Shown here: piece after piece, positions 23,483-34,282 of the stretch
Layout: each line of letters begins with the position of its first letter
Position numbering within the stretch: the stretch's first letter is position 1
Assembly (NCBI GenBank): GCA_030549495.1
Contig: JAUIRK010000567.1
Span: 226,501-290,500 of the forward strand
Direction of reading: 5' to 3'
Source: Nectonema munidae
Taxonomy: Eukaryota; Nematomorpha; Nectonematoida; Nectonematidae
DNA: 64,000 nucleotides
Notes under the pieces: generated by a model
What the model was told of the DNA's origin: nothing
Database searches by the model: none
What the model saw: only the letters and a program-made list of their open reading frames with translations
Translations under genes and position numbers: made by a program

Positions 23483-25209
23483 ATGAGCTCTGACTTTTCC
23501 ATAGAAAGTAGTTCTGAAAGCGGAGAAGAACAAACATCTTATTCGTTTACTTCCTCCTCCTACTCATCCCTATCATCTTATTCTTCCTCTTCATTATCTC
23601 TTGTAATTGAAGATGATTTGTTAGCTCCTGACCAAATTATTTATCGTTGGAGACCCATATCTGCTCTTGAAGGTCGTCCCCAAAGAATCAATATCAGAAA
23701 CGCAATTAGTAATCCCCCAGGACCTAAAGGGTCTATGAAAGACACTGACGACATTCTGTTCATATTCAAACTTTTTTTTTATGTGAATTTGATTTCATAT
23801 ATCTATGAAATGACAGCTGCAAAACTAAAAACCAACTTCGAGTAAGTTTTGCTTATATATTCTTTATTTTAAATAACGAAACTATTTTTTCAGATCTGAA
23901 AACCCCAAACATCGAGGATTGGCTCATTGTTATAAGAATTTTGAAATTCATCATCTCTCGTACTTTGCTAGCTTACTTTATATTGGCCAAAGTGGAGACC
24001 AGGAAGTTGCCATTTGTGATTTGTTTACTAATTTTGGAATTCCATTTCTAAGAGCCAGCTTGGGAAGGGACATGTTTACACTCATTCATCTTTTCATCAC
24101 TTTTGATGACAAAACACAAAGAGATGTTGGAGACAAATTCAGTCCGATCAGGAAAGTACATGATCACTTCCGCAATGTTTTCTCAAAGTACTGGACTCCT
24201 CATTCACATGTAACAATAGATGAGCAACTTATCAACATCAAAGGAAAGTGCAGTTTGAAAATATATGATCCTAAGAAACCTGGGCACTACGGTCTAAAAT
24301 GTTATATAAATGATGCAGAATATTTTTTTATATGATGCCCGAACTCTATATACCTGGTATGGGAAATTCACATTTTTCAGCCTTGAATATTTCAAAAAGA
24401 CTTATACAAGACTCAAAAATTCCATCTGGTTGTGGCGTTTTTACTGACAGGTTTTTTACCAGTCATGAGCTGGCTGTCTGGTGCCACGATAGAGATATAT
24501 CCCTTTGTGGCACTGTCAATGGGGACAGACGATTTGTTCCTACGATTTTTAAGCCTAACCACTTGAAAGGACTTCGCCTCGCGGAATGTGAAAGTCGTGT
24601 TATTCATTCTGAATATGCTTCACTTTCTGCGTACATACCAAGAAAACATGCTCGCAATAACTTCAAAGTCGTGTACGTCTTGTCATCTCAATACAAAAAC
24701 ATAACAACATATGGCGAGCACTCAAAACCACAAAGTTTGCTCTGCTACAACAAATACAAATCGGGAGTTGATGGCAATAAAATGATCAGAAGCTATCGAT
24801 CAAAGAAGCCATGTAGAAGATGGACTCTAGCTACTTTTTGCAACTACTTGGACATAGTTGCTTTGAACACATGGGTTGTTGCAAGATACAACTCTCCTCA
24901 ATCGTTCCCGAGTTCGAAGCAAAGTGGACGTAAAGTTTTTTTGAAGAAACTGTCTTTTCTTTTGGCAGAAGAGTGTATGAAGGTAAGATCCAACATCTCT
25001 GAATTGCCAATCCAAGTTAAGTACCTACTGTCTGTTTATGGTTTTTCGAAAGCAAACGAACTTCCATTGAGAAGAACAAACAACTTCCAAAAAAGGTGTC
25101 TGCTCTGTTTGTCTTTCTAAAAAAAAACAAAACAACAAAAAAATGTTCCATGTGCTCGAATTTTGTTTGTAAGATTCATTCTAAAACTGCTTGTCCTAAT
25201 TGTGTATAA
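23483..25209 (+). pseudogene. piggyBac transposase, nearly intact, with one short intron
   Basis: The start at 23483 opens an acidic, Ser-rich N-terminus. A 52-bp GT/AG intron (23842-23893) joins TNFE to SENPKHRG. The DDD core follows: first Asp in HVTIDEQL, second in GVFTDRFFTSHELA, third in NKYKSGVDGNKMIRSY. The C-terminal Cys-rich domain reads CLLC, then KKCSMCSNFVCKIHSKTACP and NC-V-stop. Two frame breaks are visible: one near 24320-24335 before MPELYIPG, and one in the A-run just after the first CxxC (about 25110-25140). Catalytic and zinc-binding residues are otherwise preserved, so the copy is young or recently active. Confidence 0.88.
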
Positions 25210-25570
25210 ACTTTGATTTCTTATAATAAATTTTTTTGCCATTTTAAGTTTAACGCCATCTATAAATAATTTATTTTTCAAGGTACAAAAATGAGAAAAA
25301 ATGAAAATTCGCAGAGCTTTTTAGGTAATGTTAAATTTTTTTCTTTCCAGTGCCTTAAGAAGCATTTTTTATAAGTTTAGATACTATTTTTATTGAACTT
25401 TCCCATTGAAAGTTTTCCGATAATAATCTTGTAAATACTTTTGCGGAAAAAATACATAGAGTCCGTAGTGCGAGGGCAAAACATATAGTAAAAATAAGTA
25501 AAAAAACTTGAAGGGGGTCACAGCACATTTTTAAAGGGGGTCACAATGACAAAAAGGTTAAGAACCACTG

Positions 25571-26130
25571 ACTTAGATAAAAAGTTTCTTTTTAAGATGG
25601 GCTGTCATATATAAATTAATGCTTTGATAACTTTAATTGATTTTTATAAAAAAAAAATGAATATCACCGCTGAATTCAGCATGCTTGAAAATGGGTGTAT
25701 ATGTGTAAAAAACATTATATAATTATTTAGATAACAAGCTTCTTTTTGGAGATGAGCTGTCATATGTAAATCACTTTTTTGACAGGTTTGAATGATTTTC
25801 ATAAAAAATGAATATCACCACTGAATTCAGCATGCTTGAAAATGGGGTATATATGTGTAAAAAACATATAATTATTTTGATAAAGCTTTTTTGAGATGAG
25901 CTGTCACATTTAGATCAATTTTTTGACAGGTTCGATTGATTTTCATAAAAAATGAATATCACCACTAAATTCAGCATATTTGAAAATGGGTATACATGTG
26001 TAAAAAACTTTATATAATTATTTAGATAAAAAGTTCTTTTTTGAGATGAGTTGTCACATTTAGATCAATTTTTTGACAGGTTTGATTGATTTTCATAAAA
26101 AATGAATATCACCACCGAATTCAGCTTACT
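25571..26130. repeat. Satellite array 2, ~147-bp monomers
   Basis: GAATATCACCRCTGAATTCAGC recurs at about 25659, 25809, 25951 and 26103 (intervals 150, 142, 152), each followed by AAAATGGGTRTATATGTGTAAAA and GAGATGAGCTGTCA. The array begins with the second half of the monomer broken by hAT-C. Together with 19190-19269 this makes about four to five monomers. Confidence 0.87.
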
Positions 26131-28336
26131 TGAAAATGTTTAAGTGTGGTATGGATGTGTGGGCAATTGAAGAGATGGTATGTGTTGTGTATTTCTTGAT
26201 TGCAAAGTGGACGCGGGGATTGGTATGTGTTTTTGGATCAATCTTTGATTTACGTTATCATTTTCAAATATATGCTGTATTGAAAGAGGTTCGAAAATGT
26301 AACTTTTCCAGCATCCTCCATCTAGCATTGTTGTCCTTACCCCTTTAAGTCATAAACGCCTTAAATATCTGTTGAAATTCAATTTACTCGTAGACCTTTT
26401 TTGAGATATATGTATGAGAAATATTTTGTATCTCCAATTCGTATATGCTAACTCAATAATGCAATAATATATTTTGGGTTTCGCTTCAAATCACAATTTA
26501 AATTTATATCTAATTTCTTTCATTCGATTTTAAATTGAGTTTGGATATTTCTGATATAAAATCCGCTCATCCTTATTTTCACCTCCGCTATATTAAACTA
26601 TATTATGATAATAAAAGGATTAATGAATTATTTTTCAATTTTTTGTCATTGATTTAAAAAGTAGTCTTTAGATTTTGTAAAAAAATCCGGTTTTAAATTT
26701 TTATTGAAAAAAAAAATTATTTTTAAAACGGAATTATTTTTACAAGATTTGGACATGTAGAGTTGCTTAAATTTTTAAAATATATTTTGTTTTGACATAT
26801 TTTTTTGGTTTTAACGATTTTCACTTAATTTTTTTGTCTAAATTAAAAATTTTTAATATTAAATGAAAACTTTATGCTAGAAATTTTTTTTCAACATTTT
26901 AAATTATGTCTATTTTAAAGAACATCCTTTTTTTATACATTTTGATATCGAGACATTTTTAAAAAATATCAAAAAAATTTTAATAATCCTTTGAATATAT
27001 TTTTTTTATTTGAATATATTTGACTATATTTTTCCATGCACATAAAATAAAATTTTAAGCTAAAAATTTTTACTTTTTTTCTTTTTTCCAATTTTTTTCA
27101 TATTACATGTTTTAAGAGCCATACCTATTAGATAGAATTAAAAAAAACTATTTTTCAAAAAATTTATGGTAGTTAGTCTGCAACGTTTATGATCAAAAGA
27201 GCTATTTTGCCACCCCCTTTCCACAAAAAGATATCCGGGGGTCGCAAAAAATGACAGCTTATAAACTTTTCAAAGTTTTAATCTTTTTAAAATTTAATAA
27301 CCTGTTACAACCACTTAAGTTCTAAAATGTCTTTTTTAAATTCTAAACGATCTTTCTAAAATACAAAATAAAATTGGAAAAAGACAATATCAAACTAAAA
27401 AAAGAGAATTTACAAGTAAAAATGGTATATATAAGTTGAGGAACTAATTTAGAATATTTAAAAAGTAATAAAACAATAATTAAAAAAATTAGGATGCTCA
27501 CGGCAAAGAAAAAAAACCACATGTGAGAAGTGCACATAAAAAGAAATATTGCACGAATATAGTGGATAAATTATAAAAATGAATCTTCCATGATAGAAGA
27601 TCATTTGTATGTGAAGAATTGAACACGAAATTTAAAATTTGTTAAGATACATCTAGGAGATGGAAAATTTTATTGTTATATCGAGCTTTAATAAAACCTT
27701 TTTCTACTGCAGAATTTTAATTTCAACTATTCCTTCAAATATGTCTAAAGAACATTGAATGCTTCATCTTTTCTAAGAATCTAATAAGGCGTCCTTTTAG
27801 AATAAAAGAGATGTTAATTAACAGAGTGAAAAATGAGAATAAAAGTTTTGCCTCGATTTTAAAAATAAAAAATGAGAATTTTTGGTTTCTTTTAATGCTA
27901 AGAGATATAAATTCATAAATCTTTAAGGTATAAATGATAAAGCACAACTTAGGCACATCATGCATGCATGTCTTCTATATCACATATGATAAGTTAGTTA
28001 GCGGATTTTAAAAATTTTTGCATAATTTTTCAACATTACTCACTAGCTACCATTTGAGTCCCCCTCATACGTCTGGTATGAGTATTATCGTGCAGAGACG
28101 GGGTATCATGGCTGGTCAGACCACTCATTGTCGCTCAATTGCTAGTAGACACTTTTCCAACACTTCACCTGATTGATTGCTTTACCTACAAACTTCAACT
28201 TTTTTGCTTACCTTGCAATAGTAAAAATGAAATAACGAAGCAATATGACTAGACATTCATAGAATGGGTAAATATAAATTGCAAAAAGTCTGCCGCAATT
28301 TAGATTATTATCTGCTGCAGTTGGACTTTTTACAAT
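26131..28336. other. AT-rich intergenic sequence
   Basis: No gene was recognised. Short reading frames on both strands have no family resemblance. Around 27160-27250 a patch with GGGGGTCGCAAAA and CCACCCCCTTTCC looks like a decayed transposon end. Around 28060-28165 a GC-richer stretch (CCCCCTCATACGTCTGGTAT, then GGTCAGACCACTCATTG) remains unexplained. Confidence 0.45.
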
Positions 28337-28342
28337 TTTATT
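28337..28342 (-). promoter_or_regulatory. Polyadenylation signal of the Sec6-like gene
   Basis: AATAAA on the minus strand, 53 bases past the stop codon of the gene at 28395-30155. Confidence 0.55.
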
Positions 28343-28394
28343 TATCATTTTATTGTATTAACTTCAAGTCATATTGATGAATATGAAAGAATAT

Positions 28395-30155
28395 TCAGGA
28401 AAAGTATTCTTTCAGCTTGACATCTTCATTTTTTTTCATCAACTTTTTCGTCTTTTCACTCACCTCCCCTCTTTCAATGATATCATTCAATATTTCGATA
28501 TATTCACATCTTCTAAAAGGGTTTTTCGTTATTCCCAGCAATCTTTTCAACATCTTATTCTGGAAGTAAGGATAGCACAACCTGAAATCCAAATACTTCT
28601 CCACAAACTGACCTGCATCGGATCGTTCATGCATCATTTCGCCTAGATCAATCAACACTCTTTCTATGACAAGTTGATCTGTCCTCACATGTCTCTCAAC
28701 GTACTCATCCTCCGTTTGGAGAGTGTCCAAAAATTTTTGCCGAATAATCTTCACATCATTGTTCATCTTGTCCTTTTCTTCTGCGATGCACTGCATGTAT
28801 CTGTGCCGTTGTTTGGCCATCGTCTTCACATACGTGCCAATGATGTGCGTTTGGAGTGTGGGTCTCATTATGCTGAAGATGCTTTTGTTCAGTTTCTCAC
28901 TCACGGAATGATACAGGGAAGATGCCGCGTTGAACCAACCAAAGGCGGTATTTCGATTTGACAAGCACGCGTTTTCGATATAGAAGCCCATTTCTTCCAT
29001 CACTCTTTTCTCCAATGTTCTTACGATACTTAGAAACACTTTGCTCGACTCTTGGCAGTATCTCAGCTCCTCCTTCGCAACGATTGAATCCCGCATCATC
29101 TCGTAGCTAATGTCACTTACCATCTTCTGCATGTCATGACAATTTGCTATCAAGTGAGTGATGTAATTTGGATTTGCCTTGTCGTAAAAATTTTGCATGA
29201 AAAATTGATTCCTTTGAAGTAAAAACACTAGGACTCGATCCATCATTTTTAAGAAGCGCTTCGCATAATCACTACCCATCGTCGCTACCGTCTTAAACTC
29301 TCTCTGTAAGTGCAAAATGACTACATCTCGCCATACATTCGTGTAAACGCTACCACTTCTGTCTGTTTCAAACTCATTCTCGTTTTTATAATGACCGCGA
29401 CATTGCATTGTTATAGCTTTCTCTAATCTCTCCTTCAAAATAGATTCCAATCTCATCAATAAATCTTCCATGATTTCTTCTCTAACGTGTTCAGTGACTT
29501 TGAGGAGAACCACGACTTCTTCCCTTTCACTCAACCGACAACCAACTTCTGCAAAACATTTTATACTTTGACTCATATCATATAAATTTTTAGCTTCAAG
29601 AATGGTTTCCAACTCTCTTTGGATACGTTTATAAGCTAACTCACTCATTATATTCATTTTTTTTGGAGTGAAGTAGGTCGATAAACCAGATTCCTTAGAG
29701 ATATCTTTTATTGCGACGCAAAACGATAATGTCTCATTTATCAATTTTCTCACTCTTCCTCTTACACTTTTCTTTGAACTTTTTTTAAACTTTTTATCAA
29801 AGAATTCGTTGGTTAAACCTTCGAATTTTGTGGTAAAATCTACTTTGTTTAAATTCAATAGCGCACTCATGTTTGCTTGCAAGTATTTTTTAGCAGTACA
29901 TTTTGACGTGAGCAATTTTTTATATTCAATCCCCGAGCTTCCTTCTGCTATTAAAACACTTCCCTTGTATTCTCTATCTTGTAAAGGGTCTATATGAGTT
30001 TGTGTGTTTGGTCGAATACCATCATTATTACGTGAAATTATTTTTTTTTTAAAGAAACTAAAAGGGTTAAAAAATATTTTTCTCTTTTTGTTTTCACCTT
30101 TTTTTTCTTTATTCAATGTATTTGAAAAAGACTTGATAAATTTTGTCAGCTCCAT
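28395..30155 (-). CDS. Probable exocyst component Sec6/EXOC3-like protein, single exon
   Basis: An uninterrupted frame of 586 codons. I chose the Met at 30155 (MELTKFIKSFSNTLNKEKKG) because the 34 codons further upstream translate a tandem-duplicated DNA segment. A basic N-terminus (to about residue 60) is followed by an all-helical body rich in Lys, Glu and Leu. The C-terminal half has the layout of Sec6 proteins: ATMGSDYAKRFLKMMDRVLV, NPNYITHLIANCHDMQKMV, SIFSIMRPTLQTHIIGTYVK, and a last helical bundle ending with YFQNKMLKRLLGITKNPF. Sec6/EXOC3 acts in the octameric exocyst that tethers secretory vesicles to the plasma membrane. It is shorter than usual (EXOC3 is about 750 residues) and divergent, so it could be an EXOC3L/TNFAIP2-like relative or an unrelated helical protein. 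Base composition and an in-place AATAAA argue for a real gene. Confidence 0.5.
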   Translation of the reverse strand: MELTKFIKSFSNTLNKEKKGENKKRKIFFNPFSFFKKKIISRNNDGIRPNTQTHIDPLQDREYKGSVLIAEGSSGIEYKKLLTSKCTAKKYLQANMSALLNLNKVDFTTKFEGLTNEFFDKKFKKSSKKSVRGRVRKLINETLSFCVAIKDISKESGLSTYFTPKKMNIMSELAYKRIQRELETILEAKNLYDMSQSIKCFAEVGCRLSEREEVVVLLKVTEHVREEIMEDLLMRLESILKERLEKAITMQCRGHYKNENEFETDRSGSVYTNVWRDVVILHLQREFKTVATMGSDYAKRFLKMMDRVLVFLLQRNQFFMQNFYDKANPNYITHLIANCHDMQKMVSDISYEMMRDSIVAKEELRYCQESSKVFLSIVRTLEKRVMEEMGFYIENACLSNRNTAFGWFNAASSLYHSVSEKLNKSIFSIMRPTLQTHIIGTYVKTMAKQRHRYMQCIAEEKDKMNNDVKIIRQKFLDTLQTEDEYVERHVRTDQLVIERVLIDLGEMMHERSDAGQFVEKYLDFRLCYPYFQNKMLKRLLGITKNPFRRCEYIEILNDIIERGEVSEKTKKLMKKNEDVKLKEYFS

Positions 30156-30420
30156 TTTATTATCACTTATAATAAAAAAATGCGAGTGATCACTTATAAT
30201 AAAAAAATGCGAGTGATTAAAGTAAAAAACATAAAATGAAAGAATGGGGAATAGCAATTAGCCAGTCACGCGATTTCATTGGTTCTTTGCTGAGCGCTAT
30301 ACTTGCGATTTCATTGTTTCTTTGCTAAGGACCAATCAAATAGCTTGCTAGTGGTGATATATAATGCAAGGACCAATCAAATGGCTTTCTAGTGATGATA
30401 TATAATGCATGCGATATAGT
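30156..30420 (-). promoter_or_regulatory. Upstream region of the Sec6-like gene with CCAAT repeats
   Basis: Two tandem duplications are seen: a 27-bp unit at 30163-30189 and 30190-30216 (TCACTTATAATAAAAAAATG core) and a ~41-bp unit at 30327-30367 and 30368-30408, each copy with GGACCAATCAAAT. CCAAT or ATTGG also occurs near 30280. CCAAT pairs are common promoter elements, so this may be the promoter, but that is inference. Confidence 0.4.
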
Positions 30421-31203
30421 ATATGAATGTGTGGTGATGAATGTAGGCGAGGAAATTACTAAATATATATATTTATCGTATAAATATAGATATGTAGATT
30501 ATATGTATGAGGTATAAATTTATATATATACACTATATATGAATGTGTGGTTTATTGCTAAAGATATATATCGTATACTAGCCGGTCCGGTGGTCGTTTC
30601 TCGCAATATAGATTTATATACACCATATATAATGGGATCCTCAAAAATATTTATGCAGGTATATAAAAAAATATACGCCTGATGTAGGTATATATAAAAA
30701 CTAGCATATTCAAGGCTTTAAAATTATAAAGCTAAAATTTTTTTACGTTAAGTCATTTCATATTTTTGATTTGAAAAAATTGATTGAAGAATACCCTTTC
30801 TAGATTAGAAGATGCTAGATTTAAGTTTTTTTAGAATGTTTAAATTAACTCTAAATTTTACGTCCTTTGTAGAGAATAAATTCGATTTTAATGATGAAAT
30901 TTACGTCATAATCAATATTATCATCAGCATCATTATTTTATAGGAAAAAAAGATTTAAATAAATTTATATACTTTTATAAAAGGATCTCATAAATTTTAT
31001 ATACCCCCGGGTATTCACTTATTTTGCTCCGTGGTACAGGGTGACACTTTGGATTAGGTGTCTCCGGAGTGGAATCTTTTACCCGAACAAGTGCTTCTTT
31101 AACAATTAGATTGGTAGAAAAATCGATCATCAGATTTATTGAATAAGATCAGCGATATATGTTTATTCTAAATACTCTTTTTAGAATAATATAATAAATA
31201 CTT
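30421..31203. other. TA-rich low-complexity intergenic sequence
   Basis: TATATA-type microsatellite stretches dominate 30455-30690, with TATATGAATGTGTGGT repeated near 30421 and 30536. The palindrome CCCCCGGG at 31013-31020 and a GC-richer patch (31030-31090) are unexplained. No gene. Confidence 0.5.
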
Positions 31204-31464
31204 TTGGTAATGTTGCACTATTCCGTGCATTGATGAAAAGCAATTTTAATTGGAAAGAAGTTGTTCAATGATATAATGCTTTCATATGTCAATCTTATAG
31301 ATAGTTTGAGTATCGCACTATACGTGCATTGTAGCAAATACAGTCTATGCCTGCCTCCATAATACGAGTATAGCTACATGATACACATATAGTGCGATGT
31401 AACTTGTCTATGCATTGATAAAGAGATGATGAGCTGTATGAGACAGGGACGCTCTCTTATACTA

Positions 31465-33987
31465 CAGTGGAGCCCGCTTATTGTCATACCCTCCGTGTAT
31501 GAATAAATTATGACATAATCCGGGATATTCTAATATCCGGGCTTAGCTATTTTCATGATTATGGTGGTTATAACGATTTAACTGTGCGTGGTTATACATG
31601 TAGGGGCCTACACTGATAAGTGGCAACACGATGGTTAACAATTAAAACAAGTATTTATTACATTTTTCAGACATTATTATCACAATATACGAATAAAAGA
31701 ATAAAAAATTTATTTAGTATCACTTTTTTCATACATTATTTATTAAAATGTACAAATAAAAAATATATACACACGCATTGACAAGTAGGCCTAAACAATC
31801 CATCAGGTAAGTTTTTTTTTCATTTGAAGCTGTGGATCTGCGAATTGTCTATTTAGATTTAAAAAAGTCTGTTATGCAGGTCTGTTTGGCAGATGTTGCA
31901 ACCGCCGTTTGCAGCTCACTTTCCAGAGTGTAGAAGGTGGTGAGATCGTGGCGATGGCTTCCAGATAGGCACGCACAGATGACAGGCCGTCGAGGGCAAC
32001 ATGGGCCTTTGGTGGTGGAGGCAGTTCAGCTGACTCATCGTCACTGTCAGCAGTGGGGCAGACATCTGGCTGGCGTACTGTGTCACAGATGTCGTCATCT
32101 GTCAAGACCCCATGGCACTCAGTCTGGGAATCCACGTCCACGTAGGTCTGGAACTCTTCTGTTGTCATCCCATCTGGTGCCTGGTCCTGGTGGTCTGCAG
32201 TGGGAGCATCTGGAGCAGAGGGGATGCGGAAGCCGGCATGGGCAAAACAGTTTGCCACACTGGACTGTTTTACATCCTGCCATGCCACTTTCAACATGTG
32301 CATAGCATCCAGGACTGTAAACTTGCGGGCGAAGGTGCTGGCAGAGAACTCAGCTTCACCTGCGTCGATGTATGCAACAATCTACTGGACCACCTTCTTC
32401 CTGTAGAGTGCCTTCAGGTTTCGGATAATCCCCATGTCACATGGCTGCATGATGGAGGTCGTGTTGGGCGGCAGGAAGAAGAGGCGAATGTGGAGAAGGT
32501 CATCTGCTGCATCCTTGGGGTGAGCCGAGCAGTTGTCGAGGACAAGGGCAATGTGCCACCCCTGCCTGGCCATGTCACGTTCAAAGTCTCTTAGCCAGTC
32601 TCGAAACAGGTTGCCAGTCATCCATGCGTTTTTATTGTTCATGTATGGGACTGGAAGCTGGAGGACTCCTCTAAAGCACCTGGGCTTGGCACTTTTGCCA
32701 ACCACCAGTAGAGGACGCTTGTCACTGCCGTCCATGTTGGCAGTGACGAGGGCGGTGAGACGCTCCTTGACCTTCTTGCTGCCGCTCAGCTTCTGTGCTG
32801 CATCTGCCAAGGTGCCGTCAGGTAGGGCACAGAGATTCCCGTCTCATCTGCGTTGTAGACGTCACAGGGTTTATACTTCTCATGCAGCTCGGGCAGCACA
32901 GTTGAAAGCCATGTGTCTGCAGCTGGGATGTCAGCATCACTTTTCTCCCCATGTGCCTTTTTATATTTGATCGAGAAACGGTCCTTCCAACGGCAGATCC
33001 AGCCATTGGTTGCCTTGAAATCGTCCTTTCCTAGGTTGGCAGCGAGCTGGTTGGCCTTCTCCTCCAGGACTGCAGTGGTGATGGGACAGCCATGGGTACG
33101 GGCATCCACGAACCAGGTGTAAAGGGCCGTCTCGACGTCAGCTGCCTTGCCAGTCCGCATGCGGTTGCCGTTCTTGTTCTGCTCAGCATCTTGCAGGATC
33201 TGGGACTTCTTGCTGAGAATTTTTGAAATGGTGGACTGTGAAACACCATACGTTTTGGACAATTGAGTTTGTGATTGGCTAGATGACCACTTTATGATCT
33301 CCAGCTTCTGGGCAAGGGACAAGTCATTTCGCTTACGTTTAGCACTCATGATTAAAAACTGAAGAATAGCTTAGCACAGTGTCCGTAACAATAGAGCAGA
33401 TCGGCAAATGTTGTTTTGATTGGGAAGTTTATTTAAGATCAAAAGGATGCATCCTTTCAAGACCTGTGTGTGCAGCTGTGTGTGTGCAGTGTGTGTGTTG
33501 CTATGCGTGCGTGGGTGCATGTGCGAAGCTTCGTGAACACAATGTTACTTTCGTGATCACATATGATTTATCGACGCATTAACCTGTCAGAAGTCTCACC
33601 AAATGGTTAAAGCCAAATGATTTTTAACGGGAAAGTGCGACCATGCGCGAACACTCATCATGGTGATGCTTATCGATAACATCGTCATGGTCATGGTTAA
33701 TTAAGGGATTAGACTTTGCTGTAACTTATTCGTGCATTACTGTTGGTTTAGTGATAAGATAGGAGTTCAAGTTGATGAAAAAATGTGTGTATCGGCGCGA
33801 TAATCCTGCAAAATGTTATTCTAAAAAATAATTTTGGCTAATTTTCTATGACAATAAACGGGAATATCTATGACATTAAACGAGCAAATTTCTATGTTTT
33901 GTATAGGAAATGGTTTGGGATTTCAATATTTTATGACAATAAACGGGATATTCTATAAAACGGTATGATATTAAGTGGGCACTACTG
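31465..33987 (-). mobile_element. Tigger-2: GC-rich, nearly intact pogo/Tigger transposon
   Basis: The left end CAGTGGAGCCCGCTTATTGT and the right end, read inward as CAGTAGTGCCCACTTAATAT, are inverted repeats flanked by TA on both sides (31463-31464, 33988-33989), as expected for pogo elements. The 2.5-kb element has one transposase gene on the minus strand. Its coding part is markedly richer in G and C than everything around it. It inserted into the small long-arm element. Confidence 0.93.
31872..33349 (-). pseudogene. Tigger transposase, two lesions only
   Basis: The start MSAKRKRNDLSLAQKLEIIK opens a Psq-type HTH (LSKTYGVSQSTISKIL), followed by a CENPB HTH (ATNGWICRWKDRFSIKYKK). The DDE core follows with Asp1 in CDVYNADETG, Asp2 in HIALVLDNCSAH and Asp3 in PPNTTSIMQPCDMGIIRNL. 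The C-terminal tail is acidic and carries VANCFAHAGF. One frame shift lies just after NADETG (about 32800) and one in-frame TAG at 32382-32384 replaces a likely Gln codon in KKVVQ-x-IVAYIDAGE. All catalytic residues are present. The low number of lesions and the foreign base composition suggest a recent arrival. Confidence 0.92.
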
Positions 33988-34282
33988 TATATGGGTTACC
34001 AACACAAATCTTTTTATATTCATCATACACACTTGAGTTATAACAACAGTGAAGGAGAGGGTATTTCACAAATGTTATTGCGTCGTGAAAATTCAATAAC
34101 TCTTGATTAAAATTTCAGCACAAATTTAATATTGTCTTATCACTTCCTCTTTTTAAATATCTCGTCCATGTAAAGGCACTATGCCTGCATTGTCCATAAT
34201 ACTGGTCTTCAATTTGTATGTGTATAGTAGTGAAGGGAGAGAAACACAGACTGTGTTGCTCTATTTGGTAGGATGTGTAGAT

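Larger units (their letters stand above)
21880..25476 (+). mobile_element. piggyBac-1, inserted in hAT-C
   Basis: The left end CCCTCGCACTACGGA at 21880 and the right end TCCGTAGTGCGAGGG ending at 25476 are exact 15-bp inverted repeats starting with the piggyBac-type CCC. Subterminal TAACGCCATCTA occurs near both ends (about 22119 and 25249). The expected TTAA target duplication is not intact (TTAC on the left, CAAA on the right). Transposase: 23483-25209. A SINE-like insert lies near 22370-22470. Confidence 0.9.
19270..25570 (+). mobile_element. hAT-C: 6.3-kb hAT (ZBED5-like) transposon with exact 8-bp target duplication
   Basis: The left end CAGTGGTTCTTAACC at 19270 and right end GGTTAAGAACCACTG at 25570 are exact inverted repeats. 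Both flanks carry ACTTAGAT (19262-19269 and 25571-25578), the 8-bp hAT target duplication. The element inserted into a satellite-2 monomer, whose halves lie on either side. Part of its length is a piggyBac (21880-25476). Without that insert the element is about 2.7 kb, a normal hAT size. Transposase: 19846-21624. Confidence 0.95.

Noticed and set aside
26130-26348. 72-codon frame with TM-like segments
   Set aside because: It begins in satellite sequence and has overlapping open frames on both strands; no supporting features.
31872-33349. Bacterial or vector contamination, because of high GC
   Set aside because: The sequence encodes a typical Tigger transposase bounded by TIRs and TA in AT-rich host DNA.
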